From assembly GCF_038397725.1 (NCBI RefSeq), contig NZ_CP151634.1:3224001-3288000 (forward strand): 64,000 nt of DNA, given 5' to 3'. Shown piece after piece: positions 25,416 to 33,771 of this stretch (positions are counted from its first letter, which is position 1; the number at the start of each line of letters is the position of its first letter). Source of the DNA: Microbacterium sp. LWO13-1.2 (GTDB taxonomy: Bacteria > Actinomycetota > Actinomycetes > Actinomycetales > Microbacteriaceae). The notes under the pieces were generated by a model. It was not told the origin of the DNA. It worked only from the letters and a program-made list of their open reading frames with translations, and did no database searches. The translations under genes and the position numbers were made by a program.

Positions 25416-25982
25416 CTAACTCTCTTCTGTGTTCTTGGACGCGCTGCTTTCTGCTGCGCTTCCTTGGTCTGTGATCTGTTGGAGCGCGCTCCATCGAGGA
25501 TCGATGGGAGCGGCTTTCTCCGCCCCGGTGTTCACGGCCAGCCGCTCACCCGTACTCGGGTCGAGTCCAGGGCAGTCCGGCTGACACACCGGTTGAAACG
25601 GAAGCGCCAATACGGCCGCTTCCCTGACCAGAGTTTCAAGATCCACGTGGTTGTCTTGAACCTCGAAGTCAGTTTCTTCCTCACCAGGATACGCGAAAAG
25701 CTCCTGGAACTCGACTTCGACAGGCTCGGCGATGTCGATGAGGCATCTTCCGCACACTCCGACGTACTCCGCGTCCACTGTTCCGGTCGCGAGAATGCCC
25801 TCGTGAACGGACTCCAGGCGCACGTCGATGTCGATCTCGGAACCCGCCTCATAGGAGACGATTCCCTCTCCCCACTGCTCGGCGAGGGGCACGGCGAAAC
25901 GGTGTTCACGCATTTCGCCTGGCTTGCGGACGATGTCACGGACGGGAAGGATGAACGGGCCATTCAGACGAGGTCGCACCAC
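25416..25982 (-). CDS. YceD/DUF177 family protein
   Basis: A 188-aa protein of the DUF177 family, linked to 23S rRNA accumulation and plastid or bacterial ribosome assembly in other species. Two cysteine pairs are visible, CGRC in YVGVCGRCLIDIAEP and CxxxC in QPVCQPDCPGLDP, the latter in the family's typical C-terminal CxxDCxGL element, so zinc binding is likely. It starts at a double GTG (25982), and overlaps neither neighbour: coaD ends 14 bp inside its upstream region, rpmF begins 2 bp after its stop. Confidence 0.9.
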   Translation of the reverse strand: MVRPRLNGPFILPVRDIVRKPGEMREHRFAVPLAEQWGEGIVSYEAGSEIDIDVRLESVHEGILATGTVDAEYVGVCGRCLIDIAEPVEVEFQELFAYPGEEETDFEVQDNHVDLETLVREAAVLALPFQPVCQPDCPGLDPSTGERLAVNTGAEKAAPIDPRWSALQQITDQGSAAESSASKNTEES

Positions 25983-25996
25983 CCAATGCTACCGCG

Positions 25997-26494
25997 TCAG
26001 ATGCCGCGGGCCCCTGTGTCGAGGAAGGCAGCGACGGCCGGCGGCACGAACGGGGTGACGTCCCCGCCCAGGGATGCGACCTGGCGCACCAGGGAACTGG
26101 ACACCATGGCATGCGCCGGATCCGGCAGCAGGAACACTGTCTCGATATCGGCGAGGTGCCTGTTCACGATCGCCATCGGCGACTCGTAAGCGACGTCGAT
26201 CTGCGAGCGGATCCCCTTGATGAGGACGTGGGCGTCGACATCGCGCGCGTAGTCGACCAGAAGGCCCATGCTCCACGATCCGACGATGATGTTGCCCTCC
26301 ATGCCGTCTTCGGCGATGGACTGCTCGAGCAGGGAGAGCCGCTGCGCGATCGGCAGCATGGCTTCCTTGCCGGGGTTGTGCACGACGAGCACGTGCAGCT
26401 CGTCGTACAGCTTCGCGGCCCGACGGATCACGTCGAGGTGGCCGAGGGTGGGGGGATCGAAGGAACCCGGGACGACGGCGATCCGGCTGCTCAT
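25997..26494 (-). CDS. coaD: phosphopantetheine adenylyltransferase CoaD
   Basis: Penultimate enzyme of coenzyme A synthesis, joining ATP and 4'-phosphopantetheine. It is 165 aa with the nucleotidyltransferase motif [14 protein letters not shown] (10-23), [12 protein letters not shown], and the closing [15 protein letters not shown] (the ISSSxxR motif). Length and motifs are standard. It lies between recG, 30 bp upstream, and yceD on the same strand, the usual actinobacterial context. Confidence 0.96.
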   Translation of the reverse strand: MSSRIAVVPGSFDPPTLGHLDVIRRAAKLYDELHVLVVHNPGKEAMLPIAQRLSLLEQSIAEDGMEGNIIVGSWSMGLLVDYARDVDAHVLIKGIRSQIDVAYESPMAIVNRHLADIETVFLLPDPAHAMVSSSLVRQVASLGGDVTPFVPPAVAAFLDTGARGI

Positions 26495-26524
26495 GCTTCC
26501 AGCCTAGGGCACGCCCTCCCCGCG

Positions 26525-28699
26525 TCAGTTCTTCGCCAGCGCCGCCCGATCGTCATCGCTGACGCGACGGGCGATCACCTCGCGCAGCCCCGGATGCAGG
26601 CTCAAATGGGGGTCGTCGGTGAGGATCTTCTCGCCGATCTCCCGCGCCATCATGATGAGGCCGGAATCCTTGACCACGCGCAGCAGCTTCAGGGACGAGC
26701 GGACACCGGCTTGCGCGGCACCGAGAACATCGCCCTCACCACGCAGCTCCAGGTCGACTTCGGCGAGCTTGAAGCCATCCAGCGTGCCGGCGACCGCATC
26801 GACGCGCTCCCGGGCGATGGATCCGGATTCCGCCTCTGTCACCAGCAGGCACAGCCCCGGCACTCCCCCGCGGCCGACACGTCCGCGCAGCTGGTGCAAC
26901 TGGGACACGCCGAAGCGATCGGCATCGAGCACGATCATCGTCGACGCGTTCGGCACATCCACCCCGACCTCGATGACGGTCGTCGCCAGGAGCAGATCGA
27001 TCTCCCCCCTGGCGAAGGCCTGCATCACCGCGTCCTTCTCGTCGGAGGGCATCCGCCCGTGCAGGACCGCACGTCGGAGTGCACCGAGCTTCGGATGCGT
27101 GGCCAGAGCCTCATCGAGCTGCACGACACCCCAGCGCGGACCGTTCGCGCCTTCGGGAGCCGGCGTCTGCTCCGCGCCGGCCTCGACGGTCTTCTTCGCC
27201 GTGTCGATCGCCGCACACACCGCGAAGATCTGATGCCCCTTGGCGATCTCCTCAGCGGCGCGATCCCAGACCCGGTTGAACCACCCGGGGTGCTCGGCGA
27301 GCGGAGCGACGAAGGTCTCGATGCCCGCCCGTCCCGCCGGCATCGTGCGGATGACGGACGTATCGAGGTCGCCGAACACCGTCATCGCGACCGTGCGCGG
27401 GATCGGAGTGGCCGTCAGCACGAGCGCGTGCGGGCTGGAGCCCTTGGCCCGCAGGGCTTCTCGCTGCTCGACGCCGAAACGATGCTGCTCGTCGACGACG
27501 ACGAGGCCGAGATCGGCGAAGGTCGTCTTCTCACCCAACAGCGCGTGCGTGCCCACCACGATCAGCGATTGGCCGGATGCCACGCGCAGGGCCGCGCGAC
27601 GACGGTCGGCGGCTCCGAGCTGACCGGTCAGCAGGGTGGGCATCACGAGAGGTGCGAGCTCCGGCCCCAGCATCCGCGTGATCGAGCGCAGATGCTGCCC
27701 GGCGAGCACCTCGGTCGGAGCGATGAGCGCCGCCTGCCCTCCGGACTCCGCGACCTGCAGCATCGCACGCAGCGCCACCAGCGTCTTGCCGGAGCCGACC
27801 TCGCCCTGCACCAGCCGGTTCATCGGCCAGGAGCCGACGAGGTCAGCCGCGACCTGCGCGCCGACGCTCTGCTGGTCGTCGGTGAGCGTGTACGGCAGCG
27901 CGCGGTCGAAGCGTTCGAGCAGTCCACCCGGTTCCGCAGGACGCGCGGTCGCCGAGAGGGCGCGAACGGCATCGCGCTGCTGAAGGAGTGCGGTCTGCAG
28001 GACCAGGGCCTCATGCATCCGCAGCGTGCGCACCGCTGGATCGATGTCATTGCGGGTTCGCGGCCGGTGAATCTGCTCCAGCGCCATGCGCGCCTCGAGC
28101 AGATCCTCGCGTTCGCGGACCGGGGCAGGCAGCGGATCGGGCACGTCTTCCAGCCCGTCCAGGACGCGGCCGATGAGTTTGGCGATCTGCCAGGTCTGGA
28201 TGCTCGACGTGGCCGGATAGATCGGGATCGGCACCGCCGCCCTGGCGTCGGCACTGCGGCGCGCGGAATCCTCGTCCTCGAAGAGCTCGTACTCGGGGTG
28301 CGCGAACTGCGTCACGTCGTTGTACATGCCGACCTTGCCCGAGAAGACGCCACGACGCCCGACGGCCAGCTCTTCCGAGCGCCACTTCGCCGCCCCGAGG
28401 TTCTTCGCGAAGAAGGTCAGCGACATCCGACCGATGCCGTCGCCGATGATCACATCGACCATCGCCCCCTTCCGATTGCGCATCGCGCGGGCACTGGACG
28501 AGAGCACCTCGGCGACGATCGTCACCGTCTCTCCGATCGGAAGATCACGGATCGGCGTCAGCTCGCCCGGGTCGGCGTAGCGCCGTGGGTAGTGCACGAG
28601 CAGATCGCCGACGCTGCGCATGCCGAAGGCCCGGTCCAGGGTCTTCGCCGGTGCCGCGCCGAGCGCGTCCTCCAGCGATGAATCAAGCGTGAGCGACAT
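26525..28699 (-). CDS. recG: ATP-dependent DNA helicase RecG
   Basis: Branch-migration helicase that remodels stalled forks and Holliday junctions. The 724-aa protein begins with the wedge/OB domain (GDLLVHYPRRYADPG, IGETVTIVAEVL), then the motor: Walker A GEVGSGKT, motif II VVDEQHRFGVEQR, ALVLTATPIPRT (motif III), and motifs V and VI in TTVIEVGVDVPNASTMIV and LHQLRGRVGRG. Length is normal and intact. rsmD starts in the opposite direction 61 bp away. Confidence 0.97.
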   Translation of the reverse strand: MSLTLDSSLEDALGAAPAKTLDRAFGMRSVGDLLVHYPRRYADPGELTPIRDLPIGETVTIVAEVLSSSARAMRNRKGAMVDVIIGDGIGRMSLTFFAKNLGAAKWRSEELAVGRRGVFSGKVGMYNDVTQFAHPEYELFEDEDSARRSADARAAVPIPIYPATSSIQTWQIAKLIGRVLDGLEDVPDPLPAPVREREDLLEARMALEQIHRPRTRNDIDPAVRTLRMHEALVLQTALLQQRDAVRALSATARPAEPGGLLERFDRALPYTLTDDQQSVGAQVAADLVGSWPMNRLVQGEVGSGKTLVALRAMLQVAESGGQAALIAPTEVLAGQHLRSITRMLGPELAPLVMPTLLTGQLGAADRRRAALRVASGQSLIVVGTHALLGEKTTFADLGLVVVDEQHRFGVEQREALRAKGSSPHALVLTATPIPRTVAMTVFGDLDTSVIRTMPAGRAGIETFVAPLAEHPGWFNRVWDRAAEEIAKGHQIFAVCAAIDTAKKTVEAGAEQTPAPEGANGPRWGVVQLDEALATHPKLGALRRAVLHGRMPSDEKDAVMQAFARGEIDLLLATTVIEVGVDVPNASTMIVLDADRFGVSQLHQLRGRVGRGGVPGLCLLVTEAESGSIARERVDAVAGTLDGFKLAEVDLELRGEGDVLGAAQAGVRSSLKLLRVVKDSGLIMMAREIGEKILTDDPHLSLHPGLREVIARRVSDDDRAALAKN

Positions 28700-28760
28700 G
28701 CTCCGAGTCTAGGGAACGCCGCGGACACGGAATCCGAACCGATTGTCGTATCGTGAACGG

Positions 28761-29390
28761 GTGACGAGGATCATCGCCGGTTCGGCCAGAGGCATTCGCC
28801 TGGAGGTGCCGAGTGCAGGTACCCGCCCGACGAGCGACCGCGTCAGGGAGTCGCTCTTCGGGGCGTTGGAATCGGCGGATGCCATCGTCGGAGCACGCGT
28901 CCTCGACCTCTACGCCGGCTCCGGAGCGCTCGGACTCGAAACGCTCAGTCGGGGCGCCGTGAGCGCCGACCTCGTGGAGCGGTCCCGCCCTGCGGCCGCG
29001 ATCATCCGCCGCAACGCCGCCACGGTCGCGAAAGCCGGCGGAGTGGCGACGGCGCGGGTCCACGAGAGCGCGGTGCGGACCTTCCTGCAGCGCACCGCCG
29101 GAACATACGATCTGGTGTTCTCCGATCCGCCGTACGATCTGGACGACGAGGCGATGAACGGCGATCTGGCGGCTCTTGCGCCCCTGCTGTCCGTGGACGC
29201 TCTCGTGATCGTCGAGCGCGCCCGCCGCTCGACGCCGCCCGATCTTGAGGCTGCGGGACTGGAGCTGCTCCGAGACCGGAGTTACGGCGACACCACCCTG
29301 TGGTGGGCCGCGCGGCAGACGACCGAAGGACCGGTCGAGGCGTCGGGGGTCGGGGAGACTCAGCCCGACGCCGAGTCCCAGTCCCGGTAG
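28761..29390 (+). CDS. rsmD: 16S rRNA (guanine966-N2)-methyltransferase RsmD
   Basis: Methylates G966 of 16S rRNA. The 209-aa protein starts TRIIAGSARGIRLEVPSAG after the initiator, with TRPTSDRVRESLFGAL, the SAM site VLDLYAGSGALGLE, and the catalytic FSDPPYDL. The GTG at 28761 is preferred; a TTG 18 nt earlier is open but adds non-conserved residues. The 3' end overlaps the converging thiL gene by 31 bp. Confidence 0.95.
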   Translation: MTRIIAGSARGIRLEVPSAGTRPTSDRVRESLFGALESADAIVGARVLDLYAGSGALGLETLSRGAVSADLVERSRPAAAIIRRNAATVAKAGGVATARVHESAVRTFLQRTAGTYDLVFSDPPYDLDDEAMNGDLAALAPLLSVDALVIVERARRSTPPDLEAAGLELLRDRSYGDTTLWWAARQTTEGPVEASGVGETQPDAESQSR

Positions 29391-30355
29391 GGGTCCCACC
29401 CTTCGACGTCCACCGGAGCGCCGTCGCACAGCAACGCATCCGCCCCGGCCGGGAGGACGGTGCCGATGACCCGGAATCCTGGAGGCAGCACGCCGTCGGG
29501 GAATGTCGCGAGCAGCGCATGATCCTCGCCGCCGGCCAGAGCCCGCCCCCGATTCTCGCCGAGCGCGTCGCCATCGAGCGCGATCGTCACACCTGATGCC
29601 TCGGCCATCCGCCGCGCATCGAGAGCCAGCCCATCGGAGATGTCCATCATCGCGGTCGCTCCCGCCACGGCAGCGACCGGCCCCAGGCCGATCGGCGGTG
29701 CCGGACGCAGCTGGGCGGAGAGCGCCGCACGTTCACCATCGCGAAGCAACGCGCTGTCGACAGCCACCGGCGTCTCCCCGTCGCGGAATCGGCCGAACAG
29801 CACGGCCAGTCCGTGCGCGGCGTGGCCGAGTTCGCCGGCGACGGCGACGGCATCCCCCGGCCGCGCACCCGACCTCGTGATCGCCGCACGTCCTTCGAGA
29901 TCGCCGAGCGCCGTCACCGCGACCGTGAGCGTGTCCGAGACGGTGAGGTCACCACCGACGACTCCGCACCCCGGAGCCAGTGCTGCGCAGGCATCGCTGA
30001 ACCCGTCGGCGAGCCGCTCGACGAACGACAGCCGCAGATCGCGCGGAACGGCCAGGGCGACGAGCAGCGCGGTCGGACGCGCACCCATCGCCGCGACATC
30101 GGCGAGGTTCACCGCGGCGGCCTTCCAGCCCAGGTCGTAGCCGCTGGACCATGCCAGGCGGAAGTCCGGACCGTGCACGAGGGTGTCGGTCGTCGCCACC
30201 ACCGTGCCTGATGGGGCGGCGATGACCGCGGCGTCATCACCAGGTCCGATCAGCGTGTGCGAGGCCGGCGCGGTGCGCGCCAGAATCGCCCGCAGGATGC
30301 GCCCCTCTGAGATGTCTCCCAGGCGCGGATCGTCGTCTTCGGGTCGGGAGGGCAT
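29360..30355 (-). CDS. thiL: thiamine-monophosphate kinase ThiL
   Basis: Phosphorylates thiamine monophosphate to the active diphosphate. The 331-aa protein of the AIR-synthase/ThiL fold has GPGDDAAVI (Mg-ATP), TTDTLVHGPDF, NLADVAAMGARPTALLVALA, GGDLTVSDTLTVAVTALG and MDISDGLALDARRMAEAS, each diagnostic. The start is set at the ATG at 30355 (MPSRPEDDDPRLGDISEG); the frame is open for 74 more codons upstream but those run through the start of a divergent gene. It converges on rsmD with a 31-bp overlap. Confidence 0.93.
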   Translation of the reverse strand: MPSRPEDDDPRLGDISEGRILRAILARTAPASHTLIGPGDDAAVIAAPSGTVVATTDTLVHGPDFRLAWSSGYDLGWKAAAVNLADVAAMGARPTALLVALAVPRDLRLSFVERLADGFSDACAALAPGCGVVGGDLTVSDTLTVAVTALGDLEGRAAITRSGARPGDAVAVAGELGHAAHGLAVLFGRFRDGETPVAVDSALLRDGERAALSAQLRPAPPIGLGPVAAVAGATAMMDISDGLALDARRMAEASGVTIALDGDALGENRGRALAGGEDHALLATFPDGVLPPGFRVIGTVLPAGADALLCDGAPVDVEGWDPYRDWDSASG

Positions 30356-30378
30356 GCTGTCAAAGGTAGCCTGGAACC

Positions 30379-30846
30379 ATGTTCCGCTCTCGTCGCCTCG
30401 CAGTCGCCGCGGGCGCTCTGATCGTGGCTTCCGCCCTTTCCGGATGCTCCACCACAGTGCATCTGGAACCGGCCGACGCCGCGAACGATCCCGCCTGCGC
30501 CGACGTCTCCGTGCTCCTGCCCGAGAACGTGGCAGGCCTTGACCGCGTCTGGACCGATGCGCAGGCAACCGGCGCATGGGGCGACCCGAGCATCGTGCTG
30601 CGCTGCGGGGTTGCTCCGCCTGCCCCGTCGGCCCTGGATTGCACGACGATCGGCGGCGTCGACTGGCTCGTACTCGATCAGGAGGACACGAGGCAGCGCC
30701 TCGTCACCTACGGCCGGGATCCTGCGATCGAAGTGACCATCAAGCGGGGTGAGGAGTTCGACTTCGCCACCGTCGTCGACACGATCTCCAAGAGCATCCA
30801 GTCCGGCCTCGCGCCGGCGACCGCGCGCTGCACAGAGCGCGGCTAG
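30379..30846 (+). CDS. DUF3515 lipoprotein
   Basis: A 155-aa predicted lipoprotein. The signal peptide has a basic n-region (MFRSRRLA), a hydrophobic core and the lipobox LSGC with acceptor C23. The mature part has PACADVSVLLPENVAGLDR and LRCGVAPPAPSALDCTTI, typical of DUF3515, an actinobacterial family of unknown function, commonly next to ddl or thiL. Four mature cysteines could form two disulfides outside the membrane. It is divergent from thiL with 23 bp between starts and converges on ddl over a shared hairpin. Confidence 0.85.
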   Translation: MFRSRRLAVAAGALIVASALSGCSTTVHLEPADAANDPACADVSVLLPENVAGLDRVWTDAQATGAWGDPSIVLRCGVAPPAPSALDCTTIGGVDWLVLDQEDTRQRLVTYGRDPAIEVTIKRGEEFDFATVVDTISKSIQSGLAPATARCTERG

Positions 30847-30874
30847 GTCCGCTCCGCCTGAGCGGAGACGGACC
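30846..30874. terminator. bidirectional terminator between the DUF3515 gene and ddl
   Basis: GGTCCG-CTCCGC / loop CTGA / GCGGAG-(A bulge)-CGGACC, 12 paired bases, starting at the last base of the DUF3515 stop codon and sitting before the ddl stop on the other strand. It lacks a U-tract. Confidence 0.6.
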
Positions 30875-30889
30875 GCCGCACTCGAAACC

Positions 30890-31978
30890 TCAGCGGTCCA
30901 GACCCGATTCGATGAGCTCGGTGATGAGCTCGCCGTAACCGAGGCCGGACGCGATCCAGCACTTCGGGAACATCGAGATCGGAGTGAACCCCGGCATCGT
31001 GTTCAGCTCGTTGACGATGAGCTCGCCGGAGGCCGTGACGAAGAAATCGACGCGGGCGAGGCCCTTGCCGTCCACGGCCTCGAAGACACGCACCGCCGTC
31101 TCACGCAGACGCTCGATCAACTCGTCGTCGACATCGGCAGGGCAGACGATCTCGACGCCGTCACCGCCGAGGTACTTGCCCTCGAAGTCGTAGAAACTGC
31201 GCGACGTCAGCACGACTTCGCCAGGCAGCGATGCTCGCGGCCCCTGCCCGCCACGACCGGCGAGCACACCGACCTCGATCTCGCGCCCCTCGACCCGCGA
31301 CTCGACGAGGACCTTCTCGTCCTCGGCGAAGGCGATCTCGAGAGCGGCATCCAGCCCTTCTCCGTCATCGACCCGCGACACGCCGACGCTCGAGCCGGCA
31401 CCGGCCGGTTTGACGAACACCACGGGACCGAGCGCTGCGATCTGCGCGCGCACAGCCGACGGATCGGCCCGCCACTGCGCACGACGCACGGTGATCCCTG
31501 GCGACACCGCGATACCGGCGGAGCTCAGTGCGAGCTTGGTGAAGTGCTTGTCGAGGGAGATGGCGGAATCCAGGATACCGCAGCCGGCGTAGGGCATGTC
31601 GATGACCTCGAAGAAGCCCTGGATCGCACCGTCCTCGCCGTGCAGGCCATGCAGAAGCGGCAGCACGATGTCGACTTCGCCGAGCCCCTCGGTCACGCCG
31701 TCGGGGTGCACGACGCGCAGCGTGCGTTCGCCGCCGGGTTCGGGCCACAGCATCCGGGTGCCGTTGTCGACGACCTCAGGCAGGTGCTCCGCCTCCAATG
31801 GGAACTTCTCCGGACGATCCTCTTCGAGCACGAAAGCGCCGTCGCGGGTGATCCCCACCGGGATCACCCGATAGCGATCGCGATCAATCGCGCCCAGTAC
31901 CCCGCCCGCCGTTGCGGAACTGATCGAATGCTCGCTGGAGCGCCCTCCGAAGAGCACCACCACCGTCTGCTTGTCCAT
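30890..31978 (-). CDS. ddl: D-alanine--D-alanine ligase
   Basis: Makes the D-Ala-D-Ala end of peptidoglycan precursors. The 362-aa ATP-grasp enzyme has VVVLFGGRSSEHSISSATA, LLHGLHGEDGAIQGFFEVID, PYAGCGILDSAISLDK, VKPAGAGSSVGVSRV and the C-terminal ARVDFFVTASGELIVNELNTMPGFT with the Mg ligands E and N. A Y in the specificity loop (FYDFEGKYL) suggests D-Ala rather than D-Lac. ATG 31978 follows GAGAGGA; the preceding gene gpsA runs 95 bp into this coding sequence in another frame. Last of the murA-plsC-gpsA-ddl series. Confidence 0.95.
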   Translation of the reverse strand: MDKQTVVVLFGGRSSEHSISSATAGGVLGAIDRDRYRVIPVGITRDGAFVLEEDRPEKFPLEAEHLPEVVDNGTRMLWPEPGGERTLRVVHPDGVTEGLGEVDIVLPLLHGLHGEDGAIQGFFEVIDMPYAGCGILDSAISLDKHFTKLALSSAGIAVSPGITVRRAQWRADPSAVRAQIAALGPVVFVKPAGAGSSVGVSRVDDGEGLDAALEIAFAEDEKVLVESRVEGREIEVGVLAGRGGQGPRASLPGEVVLTSRSFYDFEGKYLGGDGVEIVCPADVDDELIERLRETAVRVFEAVDGKGLARVDFFVTASGELIVNELNTMPGFTPISMFPKCWIASGLGYGELITELIESGLDR

Positions 31979-33017
31979 GGTTGGTCCTCTCACCCTGCGG
32001 GGTGTCGTCGTCCGTCGTCAGGTGCGGTGCGATGTCGCGGGGGTTCATCTTCCCGTCGAGCACCATCTTCACCTGTTCGACAATGGGCATGTCCACCTCG
32101 GACTCGCGTGCGAGCTGCAGAATGGGGGCGACCGACGCGAGCCCCTCCGCAGTCTGCTGCATCTGCTTGACGACGTCCTGGAAGCTGTATCCCTGGCCGA
32201 GCAGGCGCCCGGCCGTGTTGTTGCGGCTCAGCGGCGACTGGCAGGTGGCGATGAGGTCGCCGAGTCCGGCCAGACCCTGCAGCGTCTCCGGATGCGCGCC
32301 GTTGGCGACGGCGAAGTCCGTCATCTCCACGAGTCCGCGGGTGATGATCGAGGCCTTCGTGTTCTCGCCGTATCCGACGCCGTCGACGATGCCGATCGCG
32401 ACGGCGATGAGGTTCTTCAGCACACCGCCGAACTCGGTGCCGATGACATCCGTGTTCACGAAGGTCCGGAAGTAGCTGTTGCGCGCGGCGCGGGCGATCG
32501 TCTCGGCGGTCTCCCGACTGCGCGAGGAGATCACCGCAGCGGTCGGCTGCTCCTTCGCGATCTCCAGCGCGAGGTTCGGCCCGGATGCCACGGCGATGCG
32601 ATCGGGGTCGCACTGCATCTCCTGCTCGATGACCTGGCTCATCCGAAGCCCGGTGCCTCGTTCGACGCCCTTCATCAGGCTGACGATCTTGGCGTCGGAG
32701 TCCGCGAGGAGCGGGCGCAGCGCCTTGAGGTTCTCACGCAGGGATTGGCTGGGAACCGAAAGGTACACCTGCTCGACGCCCTGGAGTGCCAGGGCGAGCT
32801 CGTGCGTCGCCGCCATCGATCGCGGGAGATTGATGCCCGGCAGGTAGCGGGAGTTCCGCTTCGCCTCGTCGATCTCGTGCGCGAGCTCGGCCCGGCGGGC
32901 CCACATGGTCACCTGCGCTCCGCCGTCGGCGAGGATCTTGCCGAAGGTGGTGCCCCAGCTGCCGGCACCCACCACAGCGACCTTGGGACCGGTGGGGAGA
33001 GTTCTCTTAGGGTTCAA
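31884..33017 (-). CDS. gpsA: NAD(P)-dependent glycerol-3-phosphate dehydrogenase
   Basis: Reduces dihydroxyacetone phosphate to glycerol 3-phosphate for membrane lipid synthesis. It has KVAVVGAGSWGTTFG for the cofactor, NSRYLPGINLP, SGPNLALEIAKEQPTA, and the catalytic lysine in GGVLKNLIAVAIGIVDG with ENTKASIITRGL. The 377-aa protein carries a tail of about 35 residues (after IAPHLTTDDD, rich in G and R) that is not part of the family and is encoded inside the first 95 bp of ddl, in another frame. It overlaps plsC by 11 bp upstream. The long overlap may couple translation with ddl. Confidence 0.94.
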   Translation of the reverse strand: MNPKRTLPTGPKVAVVGAGSWGTTFGKILADGGAQVTMWARRAELAHEIDEAKRNSRYLPGINLPRSMAATHELALALQGVEQVYLSVPSQSLRENLKALRPLLADSDAKIVSLMKGVERGTGLRMSQVIEQEMQCDPDRIAVASGPNLALEIAKEQPTAAVISSRSRETAETIARAARNSYFRTFVNTDVIGTEFGGVLKNLIAVAIGIVDGVGYGENTKASIITRGLVEMTDFAVANGAHPETLQGLAGLGDLIATCQSPLSRNNTAGRLLGQGYSFQDVVKQMQQTAEGLASVAPILQLARESEVDMPIVEQVKMVLDGKMNPRDIAPHLTTDDDTPQGERTNHGQADGGGALRRALQRAFDQFRNGGRGTGRD

Positions 33018-33771
33018 GGCGACCGGTCTCCTTCTGGCCGTGCGTCGCCGGATTCCAGCGCTCTGCCGGCGCTTTCGCGTCGCGAAGCTCCTCGAGAAGA
33101 ACGGTGATCGCGTTCATCAGGCGTGTGGTCGCCTCGTTGAGCACGGCCTGTTCGCTCCCCCGGCCCTTCAGATCCGAGAGGTCGACAGGATCTCCGATGA
33201 TCACCTGCACCGGCTTGCGCGGCGGCCAGATGCTGAGCTTCTTCTGGTAGCGCCCCATGATCTCCTGGGTGCCCCACTGCGCCATCGGGATCAACGGGAT
33301 GTCACCGGCGAGAGCGAGACGCACTGCGCCGGACTTGCCCCGCATCGGCCACAGCTCGGGGTCACGCGTGAGCGTGCCCTCGGGGTACACGATGACCCCC
33401 CTGCCGTGCTCGACGAGCTCTTTCGACTGTCTCATGGTCTGTTTCGCCGCGGACGCGGACGAGGTCCGGGCGACAGGGATCATCCCGGTCTTGCGCAGCA
33501 ACCACCCGAGCACCGGGACGCGGAACAGACTGTCCTTGGCCATGAATCGCGGCGCTCGCCCCAGCCGCCAGACGGCGACAGCGACGATCAGCGGATCGAA
33601 CTCCGAGTAGTGGTTGGGCGCGAGTACGAAGGCACCGTCGCGAGGCAGCTTCTCGCGCCCGGTGACGTGGATCTTCGCGAGCAGCGAGACCGCCGGGATC
33701 ACGAGCGCCGCAAGCGGCCAGAACAGGCTGGGCCGGCTCTTCTCGGGCGACGAAGAACCCATCGGGGTCAC
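33007..33771 (-). CDS. plsC: 1-acyl-sn-glycerol-3-phosphate acyltransferase
   Basis: Acylates lysophosphatidate to phosphatidate at the membrane. The 254-aa protein has a hydrophobic N-terminal segment (LFWPLAALVIPAVSLLA), the catalytic NHYSEFDPL (HxxxxD), the glycerophosphate site YPEGTLTRD and PLIPMAQWG. The GTG at 33771 overlaps the murA stop (GTGA), which fixes the start. The stop overlaps gpsA by 11 bp, so glycerol-3-phosphate production and its acylation are in the same transcript. Confidence 0.93.
   Translation of the reverse strand: MTPMGSSSPEKSRPSLFWPLAALVIPAVSLLAKIHVTGREKLPRDGAFVLAPNHYSEFDPLIVAVAVWRLGRAPRFMAKDSLFRVPVLGWLLRKTGMIPVARTSSASAAKQTMRQSKELVEHGRGVIVYPEGTLTRDPELWPMRGKSGAVRLALAGDIPLIPMAQWGTQEIMGRYQKKLSIWPPRKPVQVIIGDPVDLSDLKGRGSEQAVLNEATTRLMNAITVLLEELRDAKAPAERWNPATHGQKETGRLEP

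Noticed and set aside
26111..28681. Long open frame opposite recG
   Set aside because: Antisense shadow of a clear RecG.
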